This document shows positions 52,087 to 60,286 of a stretch of 64,000 bases of DNA, one piece after another. The notes under the pieces are model-generated. The model was not told the DNA's origin. It saw only the letters and a list, made by a program, of their open reading frames with translations, and did not search any database. A program made the translations under genes and the position numbers. The stretch's first letter is position 1. Every line of letters begins with the position of its first letter. This stretch comes from PALSA-1296 sp037143335 (lineage in GTDB: Bacteria; Bacteroidota; Ignavibacteria; Palsa-1295), in NCBI GenBank assembly GCA_037143335.1, contig JBAWZA010000015.1, positions 18,246 to 82,245 of the forward strand. Direction: 5' to 3'.

Positions 52087-54413
52087 AGAATTTTTCAGCA
52101 CCCACTTTAGGCATCTCATCGTTTCGTGTACTTCGGAGTATTACTATGTTCGTGGCAGTTCTAGCACTCTTCACGAGTGAACCAAAACTATTCGCCCAAT
52201 CGCTCCATCACGGTGAATGGCGAACATACACTTCGATGTCTGGTATTACAGGAATAGCCGTTGAACGCTCAACTGGAAGTGTGTGGGCTTCGACATCAGG
52301 TGGAGCGTTTCGGTTTACTCCCTCAACGAATAATAGCTTCGAGATCCTTGCACTCCGAAACTCAGACGGTCTCTCGAATAACGAGTTAACTGCCCTTGCC
52401 ATCGACTCCGGCAGCGGAATTTATTTCGGAAGCGCATCCGGTACTATTGATAGATATACGGAATCCGATGGACTTATGCAAAGCATTCGTGATATCTCGC
52501 TCTCTACTTATACGAATCGGAATATCTACCAACTCTCCTGCTTCGGCAACAGACTCTATATTGCTACAGGGTTTGGTTTGAGCATATACGATGTTTCCAA
52601 AAAAATATTCACCGAGACAATTACAAAGTTCGGAAGCCTGAGCGAGCAAGATACAGTTTTTGGTGTGACCGAAGCGAAGGACTCAATCTTCGTTCTACTC
52701 TCAAGTGCCGTAGCGAGTGCTCCGAAGAATGCACTCAATCTTCGCGATCCATCGGCATGGCATATCACTAATGCTCCAGATGGTGTCCCGCTGCATTTTA
52801 TTCATTCCTATTCGGGAAAGATTGTTGTTGGGTCTGTATTGGGGATGTTTGAAGTTGTTGGTGGTGGTCTCAAAAGTATCCCTCTGAAGGATTCGATCTC
52901 CGTTGCAACGATGACAAGTTTTGGAGGTTCACTCTACGTCGTTGATAACAGAAATAATCGGATTCTCCGGAGCACAGATCTTTCTACCTTTACTACGACT
53001 GATCTCCCCACATCCAGTAATGTTCAGAGCATTACATCATTGGCTATTACAAATTCCGGGAAGCAGGTATTCGGATTCGCAATTGGTGGAATCCTCTTGG
53101 AAACTACTGCTGGTGCGCTGTCACAGAATATCTTTCCTGACGGACCTATTGATAACTACATCGTTCATCTGAACTTCGCCCAGACACTTGGCAAACTCTT
53201 TATCGCAATGGGCACCAAAGGCATTTCTGTCTTCGACGTTGGCGGGTCAAGTTGGCAACCGTTGCCTGGAGGTAGGAGCGTTGTGCCAGCAGAGAATTTT
53301 ACCAGCACGTTCTATGATAGCATTCGCTTAAAGCTCTGGATGAGTTCGTTTGGTGGTGGACTCTGGAGTCTCTCCATGCCAACACTCTCATCTCCTCAGC
53401 GTTATACCTATCTTGATAATGGAATCCCTGGCTTGAATCCCGAACCTGATAAATTTACGGTCATGGGACTTGGTAATTTTGATAATCGCGGAAATTTTAT
53501 TACAACGACGTGGACGACAAGTGGCAATGGGTTAGTCTCTACAAAAGATGGTGCACACTTTACTGCAACCCAACTCAATCCCCCGACTCAAACAATCTCG
53601 TACGGAGTATGTGTAGAAGATTTAGATGGGTACTTCTTCGTTGCGACCGTTGATCACCCCTCTCCGCCTTCCTACGGAATTATTGCTGTTGCTCCGAATG
53701 GTACGACCTACCCTATACCTGGGGGGACTTCAAGCCTTGCAAGTCCGAGTGTGAATGCCCTGATTGTGGATCAGGATAATGGTCTATGGTGCGGTACAAA
53801 TGTCGGAATTGATGTCATCACACACTCCACAAATTTTCAAGGGCTTACACAATTCAACAAACCCCGAAGATTGGCACTGACCGATCAACAAGTCATTCAT
53901 TCGATGGCTGTTGACGGCGTGGGAAATAAATGGGTGGGTACCGAAGATGGAGTGTTTGTTCTCTCTGCCGATGGCAGCGATTCACTCGCGCATTTTACCA
54001 AATCGAATTCGAACCTTATTGATAATACCGTACTATCGGTCGTTATTGATACGAAGCGAGGCGAGGCATATTTCGGAACACCGAAAGGGATTTCGCGATT
54101 GAACTCCATCTATCAAGAAGGCGAATCAGATTATTCAAAGATCAGACTCTACCCCAATCCCGTCATCCAGAATGGAGATCAGATTATCGAGTTGACAGTC
54201 TCGGGCTTGGTGGCAGGTTCGACCGTGAAGATTTACTCTGCAAGCGGAAGGTTGGTTGCAACGATTGATGGCTCTCAGACCGGATCAACCGTGATATGGA
54301 ATGGGAAAGATGAGAATGGCAAGCTCCTGCCCTCAGGCGTTTATATCGTCGGAGCCGCATCGGCTACATCAACCGATTATGGTCAGACAAAATTTGTGTT
54401 GATCAGAAAGTAA
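52083..54413 (+). CDS. PorZ-like double-propeller protein with T9SS-type C-terminal domain
   Basis: A 776-residue exported protein (signal segment about 20-40, SITMFVAVLALFTSEPKLFAQ). It begins GEWRTYTSMSGITGIAVERSTGSVWASTSGG and continues with propeller blades such as NDGLSNNELTALAID-type and YQLSCFGNRLYIATGFGLSIYDV, the pattern of PorZ, a surface component of the T9SS sortase. The end is an Ig-like FlgD/T9SS domain (YPNPVIQNGDQ, SGRLVATIDG, LLPSGVYIVGA). The assignment rests on domain order and the N-terminal pattern. An ATG at 52146 would trim the start to the signal peptide. Confidence 0.8.
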   Translation: MKNFSAPTLGISSFRVLRSITMFVAVLALFTSEPKLFAQSLHHGEWRTYTSMSGITGIAVERSTGSVWASTSGGAFRFTPSTNNSFEILALRNSDGLSNNELTALAIDSGSGIYFGSASGTIDRYTESDGLMQSIRDISLSTYTNRNIYQLSCFGNRLYIATGFGLSIYDVSKKIFTETITKFGSLSEQDTVFGVTEAKDSIFVLLSSAVASAPKNALNLRDPSAWHITNAPDGVPLHFIHSYSGKIVVGSVLGMFEVVGGGLKSIPLKDSISVATMTSFGGSLYVVDNRNNRILRSTDLSTFTTTDLPTSSNVQSITSLAITNSGKQVFGFAIGGILLETTAGALSQNIFPDGPIDNYIVHLNFAQTLGKLFIAMGTKGISVFDVGGSSWQPLPGGRSVVPAENFTSTFYDSIRLKLWMSSFGGGLWSLSMPTLSSPQRYTYLDNGIPGLNPEPDKFTVMGLGNFDNRGNFITTTWTTSGNGLVSTKDGAHFTATQLNPPTQTISYGVCVEDLDGYFFVATVDHPSPPSYGIIAVAPNGTTYPIPGGTSSLASPSVNALIVDQDNGLWCGTNVGIDVITHSTNFQGLTQFNKPRRLALTDQQVIHSMAVDGVGNKWVGTEDGVFVLSADGSDSLAHFTKSNSNLIDNTVLSVVIDTKRGEAYFGTPKGISRLNSIYQEGESDYSKIRLYPNPVIQNGDQIIELTVSGLVAGSTVKIYSASGRLVATIDGSQTGSTVIWNGKDENGKLLPSGVYIVGAASATSTDYGQTKFVLIRK

Positions 54414-54479
54414 GAACTGCAAAACAAAATTATTTTCGCCGGCGGTGAATTCTCTCGCTCGAATCTGCATTTAGGTAGT

Positions 54480-54761
54480 ATGCCAAACTATGATTACCGA
54501 TGTTCGTCATGCGGATACGCCGAAGAAATCTCGCAACGCATGACCGAAGCCGCACTCACGACTTGCCCGAATTGTGGCAAAGAAACATTCTCGCGTGTGA
54601 TTACCGGAGGAGCTGGTGTGCTCTACAAAGGTGAAGGCTGGTACGTTACCGATTACTCTCACAAATCCTCAGGCGGAAAAGATTCGCCTACCCCTGCAAC
54701 CACCACACCCGTAACAACAAAAACTGAAACTGCTTCGCCTACTTCAAAGTCCGAAGGATAG
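54480..54761 (+). CDS. FmdB-family zinc-ribbon regulatory protein
   Basis: A 93-residue protein with the N-terminal zinc ribbon of the FmdB family: MPNYDYRCSSCGYAEEISQRM and TTCPNCGKETFSRVITGGAG, with Cys8, Cys11, Cys29 and Cys32 as zinc ligands. GVLYKGEGWYVTDY is the usual family ending, followed by a ~30-residue tail rich in Thr, Ser and Pro. Relatives are thought to regulate gene expression, but the function is poorly known. Confidence 0.92.
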   Translation: MPNYDYRCSSCGYAEEISQRMTEAALTTCPNCGKETFSRVITGGAGVLYKGEGWYVTDYSHKSSGGKDSPTPATTTPVTTKTETASPTSKSEG

Positions 54762-54779
54762 CTTAGATGTGCAGAGCCT

Positions 54780-56405
54780 TTATTTCAGACGATAAATCTT
54801 TCGTGTAATCGTCGAGCCGAGTAACTGGTGGATAATGATCGGACCAATATCCTTGGCATAATAAATCTGCCAATACGGAATCGGTGTGCTGCCGGCAACT
54901 CCGAATGAATACTGAACCTCAATCACGTTCGGATACTTTGTACTATCAGGCATCACAACACCGCTATTGAGCGTACCCACTATTTTTGCTGTAAGTGTGA
55001 ACGGTAATTTCTGACCGTACTTCAAGACTTGACCAGCGCTCCAACTCGAATCTGGAGTAGCGATTGGCTCGGAGTGAAGCAATGTGATTGCGCCCGCTGC
55101 TGCGACATTCGAGTCTTTGATTGCAGTCGGACTTGAAGTTGATAATTGCCAAGATTTGGTACCTGATTTCGTTATGAACACTCCCAAATCCGTCGCAGCA
55201 TAAAGATTCGATGAACTTGCTGTAATCTCCGAAACGCTACCCGATGCGAGTGCGCCGAGATACGTAATCGTCTTCACACCAACCGAGGTATCCTTCAGTT
55301 CGTCGGTCACTCCCTTTGCATCCGTAGCAATCACGTATTGAGAGTAGCTATCATAGGTCAACCGTGCGTTTACCTTCGATTGATCGTATAAAGACCATGT
55401 CATTCCGTCCTGCGAAAAGAGTACACCACTTGATGTACCTGCAAAAATTAAATTGTGCGGAGTAGAGACAAGGGACGTAATTGATATTGGAATAAATTTT
55501 CCTGAGTCCACAGGACGCCATATCGAGTCGGAGAGTAGATAATAAAAAAGTCCGCTATCACGCGTTCCACCAACGAGAACGTATTGTTGTTTGGTGGAGA
55601 TAATTGAAAATGCCAACGATGAGAATACAGGTGTCATCTCCGATGCAGGAAGTTGAACAACGCTCTGTTTATTCTGCAAAAATTCGTACACAGTACCACT
55701 ACTGGTTGCTATGTAGAGCGTATGTAATTCTGCGCTCCCACTCAACGCCGTTACACCGCCACTCAATCTCGCACTGACTGATTTCCAACTAATGCCATTA
55801 CCGCTTTCATACACGAGACCACTACTTGTCCCTGCATAGAATAAATCACCCATAACGGCGAATGCACTCACAGTACCGTCAAAGCCGTTGGTCGCGGCTG
55901 TCACTGTTACCCAGTTCTTGCCTGCATCAGTCGAAACGAATAATCCTGTTTTGCCAGAGGCAAGTATCGTCGTGCCCTTTGCGATAATATGTTCAAGTGG
56001 CAGCGTATAGGTCAATGAGATTGTTCGTTCGCCACCAGTAACGGAATATCCATCAGGTAGTGGAATGAAACTATGTTGAGAGAGTCCGCTCAGACTCACT
56101 TCGGCGCTCGACGCTGAACCAGACAATGAGTCTGTGTAGGTGCCGTTATGTTCAACAAGTAAATAATTTTTTCCTAGTGAATCGAATGGTTGTATCGAAC
56201 ACCGAATAGTATTCTTCACCGCTCCAGTTGCCGTATCAAGCTCCTGGAATGTGAAACTCGCTATAGCATTTGTGCTACGCGGGAAAAAATATGAAGAGGC
56301 AATAGTAACGCTCAGTTGCGGGACATCAATGATGCCAGGATTGCATCCGCACATTGCGAAGCAACTGACTACGACTAATAGCGATATGATTCGAAGTTTT
56401 ACCAC
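54780..56405 (-). CDS. Propeller-type lipoprotein of the sigma/anti-sigma operon
   Basis: A 541-residue protein with a lipoprotein signal (MVKLRIISLLVVVSCFAMCGC). After ~130 residues it shows propeller blades of the photosynthesis-stability / sialidase type (SGKTGLFVSTDAGKNWVTV, GISWKSVSARLSG, SSGVLFSQDGMTWSLYD). It is the last gene of a three-gene operon and overlaps the anti-sigma/barrel gene by 7 bases. It is likely anchored in the outer membrane; a partner role for the barrel is an inference from the overlap. Confidence 0.78.
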   Translation of the reverse strand: MVKLRIISLLVVVSCFAMCGCNPGIIDVPQLSVTIASSYFFPRSTNAIASFTFQELDTATGAVKNTIRCSIQPFDSLGKNYLLVEHNGTYTDSLSGSASSAEVSLSGLSQHSFIPLPDGYSVTGGERTISLTYTLPLEHIIAKGTTILASGKTGLFVSTDAGKNWVTVTAATNGFDGTVSAFAVMGDLFYAGTSSGLVYESGNGISWKSVSARLSGGVTALSGSAELHTLYIATSSGTVYEFLQNKQSVVQLPASEMTPVFSSLAFSIISTKQQYVLVGGTRDSGLFYYLLSDSIWRPVDSGKFIPISITSLVSTPHNLIFAGTSSGVLFSQDGMTWSLYDQSKVNARLTYDSYSQYVIATDAKGVTDELKDTSVGVKTITYLGALASGSVSEITASSSNLYAATDLGVFITKSGTKSWQLSTSSPTAIKDSNVAAAGAITLLHSEPIATPDSSWSAGQVLKYGQKLPFTLTAKIVGTLNSGVVMPDSTKYPNVIEVQYSFGVAGSTPIPYWQIYYAKDIGPIIIHQLLGSTITRKIYRLK

Positions 56406-57907
56406 GCCTTGAATTTTACTCCTACTCTGAGTGCATATGACGGTGTGAAAAGCATCCGACTCGCTTGATTAACAGTAACGTAACCAACAGGGTCGCTTAC
56501 CGAAACGGATGCAGAGTTTGTCGTAGGTGATGTTGATGCCCACGTGCCTGACAGCGATGCTCCGACAATGAGTCCGATATTTCGCGACAAATCATATACA
56601 CCGAACAAACTTGCCGAGAGAAGTGGATCAATCTGTGATGCGAATGAAGCTCCGCCTCCGATCGAACCCTCGAAACGGATTGCATCGAACGGATTCATCG
56701 TCCACCGTGCCATCGCACGAACAAATGTTTGCGAATTTGTTGCGACTGAATTTGTCGTAACCACTCGTGAAATCGAAGGTAGGTTTCCGATACTTGTTGT
56801 CCCCGGTTGAACGGTTGATGTTGTTATCAGCTCAGCAATCGCTGCTGAACCGATCTCAGCACCGACGGATAAATTTGGACTAATGATATAGTCAAAGCCA
56901 CCGATAGGGGTTCCTTCCATGTGAGATGCCAGTACGTTATCACTTTGGTGAGCATTCACAAATGCAGAGCCGTAGCCATAGGAAAGTCGGATAGCAAATG
57001 GAAAGCTGCTCGGATTTTCTTCGCGATGCTTCAGCGGATTTTGCACATGACTTCCGACATTCGCATCACTTGTTTGTGCAGAGTTCGGAGTTACGGCATT
57101 CTGTGCGATTGGTTTAGGCGTCTCAATTACTTTCGGAGTTTCTTTTGGGACATCAGTTTCCTTATGAGCGACTACCGGTGCAGGAGTAGTATTTTCAGCA
57201 ACATCATTCCTATTTGATACTGTCGGTGGCACTGCGTTATGAGCAGTCGGAATATCGTTGCCGTTTTCATTCACAATGTGCTCGGGTTGATGCTGTTGGG
57301 AACGAGTCGCAGTGGTATTAGCAAAACTTTCTCCCAAAGATGAATTGCTCCTCACATGATTTGCCTTCGCTACAACATGTCCGAATGTCTTAGGGATCTC
57401 GACAGAAATCGGATTCGACCCGTTCGTCACATCCGTCCTAACCGTCCCATTCCCCACGATCACAGGAGTCTGCGCGGCTGGCACACTGCCAGTCTGTTGT
57501 GCTACCTGCGGTTGCTGAGATTGTGGCAGAGCAAAGTACACCACCACTGCCGCAGTTGCGACAGCAAAACCAGTGCGCAGTGGATAAGCAGAAATGAAAC
57601 TTGCAAGTGAAGCCCCAATCCGCGAAATGAAGCTTGTGCGCGACGCTTGTTGGATGAAAGCCGCACCACCAGATACCTCGTTGTTATATTCTGCAATGGC
57701 AGCAAAGCGGTCTGCCATCCGGGCTTCAAGAGCCTGAGGCACAGCATACGGTTTTTGTGCGAGTGAAGTAAGCTCGCGCAACTTGATATGCTGTTCAAGT
57801 ACAACGCGCTTTTCGGGACTGACCGAGAGCGAGTGTAAAAGCTCGCCGCTTTCATTCTCGTTCAGCGTTCCATCCATGTAGTCGAGTATTTTTTGTTCAG
57901 TACTCAT
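56399..57907 (-). CDS. Anti-sigma factor fused to an outer-membrane beta-barrel domain
   Basis: A 502-residue protein with the layout: cytoplasmic N-terminus (1-~108), which resembles an anti-sigma domain (KILDYMDGTLNENESGELLHSL) without the classic zinc HxxxCxxC; one transmembrane helix at ~111-127 (RTGFAVATAAVVVYFAL); a ~170-residue linker rich in Pro, Gln, Asn and Thr (130-300); and a C-terminal barrel domain (302-502) of amphipathic strands (FAIRLSYGYGSAFVN, ISPNLSVGAEIGSA) ending YALRVGVKFKAW, with a terminal aromatic residue as in outer-membrane proteins. It starts 4 bases inside the sigma gene stop (ATGA). The protein could span both membranes. Confidence 0.82.
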   Translation of the reverse strand: MSTEQKILDYMDGTLNENESGELLHSLSVSPEKRVVLEQHIKLRELTSLAQKPYAVPQALEARMADRFAAIAEYNNEVSGGAAFIQQASRTSFISRIGASLASFISAYPLRTGFAVATAAVVVYFALPQSQQPQVAQQTGSVPAAQTPVIVGNGTVRTDVTNGSNPISVEIPKTFGHVVAKANHVRSNSSLGESFANTTATRSQQHQPEHIVNENGNDIPTAHNAVPPTVSNRNDVAENTTPAPVVAHKETDVPKETPKVIETPKPIAQNAVTPNSAQTSDANVGSHVQNPLKHREENPSSFPFAIRLSYGYGSAFVNAHQSDNVLASHMEGTPIGGFDYIISPNLSVGAEIGSAAIAELITTSTVQPGTTSIGNLPSISRVVTTNSVATNSQTFVRAMARWTMNPFDAIRFEGSIGGGASFASQIDPLLSASLFGVYDLSRNIGLIVGASLSGTWASTSPTTNSASVSVSDPVGYVTVNQASRMLFTPSYALRVGVKFKAW

Positions 57908-58632
57908 AATTCTTCTCCTTCAGTATTCTGCAAATCATATAATGTAGCACTATCGCGATATGCTTCATCGGTAATAACCGGTGCAAGCATTTTGCGGAGC
58001 CTTCCTTTTGCGCGGTGGATGCGCACCTTGACAATCGAAATAGTTGTGCCAGTTACATCCGCAATTTCTTGATAGCCAAGTCCATCGAACTCTCGTAAAA
58101 TAAATGGCTCGCGGAATTCTATCGGCAATTTCGAGATCGCTTCTTCCAAAGCTTCTCGGAGTGAATTTTGCTCACCCAAAAATTCCGGTGAAAGACTGCG
58201 CTCAGTTGACTGTAAATGTTGGTGAAACTCGATTGTTTCTTCGGGGCGCTTCGAACGATAGACATTCAGCGCCACGTTGCGCGCAATCATGTATAACCAA
58301 CCACGAACATTTTCGCCGTAACGAAATGTATCGCGCTTTTCATAGACCTTAATGAATGTCTCTTGGAATGCATCTCCGGCTTCTGCACTATCTCCGCCAA
58401 GCATACGAAGGCAGAACGTGTAGATTTCGGATTTGTATCTGGTGTAGAGTTCAGCAAAGGCTCGCTCCTCGCCGGAGCAAAATGCAGTCAAGAGTTCACG
58501 ATCGCTTCGCACGCCTTTTTTCTTTGCTGTTTTGGTTGCATCAGGACGTGCAATCTCCGCACTCCGACCAGAGCGCACGGCAAACTTCGCCCCACCTTGA
58601 TCCGAGGGAGCTATCGCTGTTATTGCTTGCAT
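57904..58632 (-). CDS. ECF-type RNA polymerase sigma factor
   Basis: A 242-residue sigma-70 family factor. Region 2 is AFAELYTRYKSEIYTFCLRMLGGDSAEAGDAFQETFIKVYEKRD with NVRGWLYMIARNVALNVYRSK, and region 4 is LPIEFREPFILREFDGLGYQEIADVTGTTISIVKVRIHRAKGRLRKML. The first ~45 residues form a basic extension that is not part of the usual fold. It is the first gene of the operon with the barrel-type anti-sigma and the lipoprotein, and should be held inactive by the former. Confidence 0.93.
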   Translation of the reverse strand: MQAITAIAPSDQGGAKFAVRSGRSAEIARPDATKTAKKKGVRSDRELLTAFCSGEERAFAELYTRYKSEIYTFCLRMLGGDSAEAGDAFQETFIKVYEKRDTFRYGENVRGWLYMIARNVALNVYRSKRPEETIEFHQHLQSTERSLSPEFLGEQNSLREALEEAISKLPIEFREPFILREFDGLGYQEIADVTGTTISIVKVRIHRAKGRLRKMLAPVITDEAYRDSATLYDLQNTEGEEL

Positions 58633-58998
58633 TCCTCAGTTTAAACACGTTCTGGAGGTGATAGTTACAGTTCAAATATGGGTTTTTTCGGCTAATTTGG
58701 GATATTTGGCAAATCAGCACCAGTAGCGCAAGCATCCCCGCAACCCCGAATCCCAGTTAGCGCGACAGGCAGGACGCAGACCGGTTGAAACGATATTTCT
58801 CATTCTGGTGGGATGGACTCTTGCTCCGTCCGTCGGTCTTATTGCTAATACGGACGGTCTAAGAGACCGTCCCACTGAAGAGCTGCACTCCACCCCCTTG
58901 TCATTCCCGCGAAGTGCCTGCCCTCGACTCGATCGGGGGCGGGAATCCATCCCCCGTTTCCAATTCGTAATTCCTAATTTCTAATTCGTAATTAAGCA
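58633..58998. repeat. Intergenic region made of palindromic repeats
   Basis: This 366-base gap holds a perfect hairpin GGACGGTCT-AAG-AGACCGTCC at 58852-58872 and an interrupted copy of the GTCATTCCCGCGAAGGCGGG family at 58896-58949, where a ~28-base insertion splits the stem ATTCCCGC (58903) from GCGGGAAT (58939). Bases 58800-58830 weakly resemble the region flanking the copy at 22.43 kb. An AATTCGTAATT repeat follows just before the next gene. The sigma operon promoter should lie within the first ~80 bases. Confidence 0.6.
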
Positions 58999-60165
58999 TT
59001 ACTCATGCCGCAACTTCACCGTAACTACCGTGCCATCAGAGGCGGAGAACCTTGCATAGAGAATTTCATGCGGAAAATCTTTGCCTTGAACAATGAGTTG
59101 ATTTTCTCCTTGATCGAACACTTTTTCTGTGGAGTAGTATCGCTTCCCGAGCACATCAAAGATTTCCATTTTGATCGCAACTGCTTCACGAGTAGTGAAA
59201 GCAATTTTCGTCTCAGATGTAAACGGATTCTCCAATGCACGAATATCGCTCATGATCGGTCCGAGCTTAGTATCAAAATATTTATTCACATCCGCAGGCT
59301 TTCCACGAAGAATGCCCAGGTCGAGATCGTCAAGGGTGGGCAAAGTAGAATCGAAGGGGGTGAGTGTTGGATTTTTAACACTATCTAGCCAGACAGAATA
59401 AAGTTCGTTCCAAGTTGCCGGGATTGCAGCAGTATCATAATACGCAGTTACCTTTGGACACTTATTCGAGCTTACTAAGAACTTTAGAACGGCTATGTTA
59501 CCTCTCCAATCTTTTCCTCTTTGATCGTTAAACCAGCTAAATGTGTGGAGAATCTCATTTACATCTGCACAGTAATAAGTAGTATCAAGATTGTAGTAAA
59601 GCACTTTCTTTAGCCACTCTCTAAATTCCTCAAAACGGTGTATATCATTACTACGATCGGCATCTGCCTGGCCAACATCAATGAAGGAATGCCAAGAATT
59701 GGAAAGATAAGCACAATGTTCCATATAGGCGCGGATGGTATCATATTCGGCTTGGAAGTTGCTTGCTTTGCGAAGATTCTCCGCAGTAATAACAAGATGC
59801 TGACAAAGGGCATAGCCCGTATCTTCTGTTATGGATAACGTCTTATTACCTTTAGGTCTAATAATCGATTGGTTATACAAGATGTTGCATCCCTGAGTTT
59901 GAGAATAAGGAGTCCAGTAACCAGTATGGTTTGGGTTTATTATCTGAGCAGCACTCGAGTAGGTAATATTTTTGATATTAGCATCGGGCGAAGCAGTAGG
60001 CGTATAAACAGTAAAAGGTGGACTTGTGCTATTGCTGTTATCAGCCCAAAAATTGTTATCAATTTTATTATCACCTGTATTATTATTGTAGCCAATCAAC
60101 ACAGAAGCTACGCAGAATAATATTGCGCAGCTGGTGATTGCGATATGATATAATTTTTTATTCAA
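58999..60165 (-). CDS. Exported protein of unknown function with T9SS sorting domain
   Basis: A 388-residue protein with an N-terminal hydrophobic segment (YHIAITSCAILFCVASVLIG) as signal peptide or anchor. The middle (about 100-300) is helical and rich in Trp, Tyr and Asp with no recognised family. The end (about 310-388) is a T9SS-like sorting domain (RALENPFTSETKIAFT, EIFDVLGKRYYSTEK). It is expected at the surface. It is divergent from the 1067-residue gene at 60287. Confidence 0.7.
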   Translation of the reverse strand: MNKKLYHIAITSCAILFCVASVLIGYNNNTGDNKIDNNFWADNSNSTSPPFTVYTPTASPDANIKNITYSSAAQIINPNHTGYWTPYSQTQGCNILYNQSIIRPKGNKTLSITEDTGYALCQHLVITAENLRKASNFQAEYDTIRAYMEHCAYLSNSWHSFIDVGQADADRSNDIHRFEEFREWLKKVLYYNLDTTYYCADVNEILHTFSWFNDQRGKDWRGNIAVLKFLVSSNKCPKVTAYYDTAAIPATWNELYSVWLDSVKNPTLTPFDSTLPTLDDLDLGILRGKPADVNKYFDTKLGPIMSDIRALENPFTSETKIAFTTREAVAIKMEIFDVLGKRYYSTEKVFDQGENQLIVQGKDFPHEILYARFSASDGTVVTVKLRHE

Positions 60166-60286
60166 GTTTACTCTTCACCGTTTTCGACGAGGGAGTAGTG
60201 CGCCACATCCATGCACAAATATACAACATAAATTCAAGCGAACACAAATTCCTCAAGCTGAGTTAGTAGTGTACGAATAACGACTC

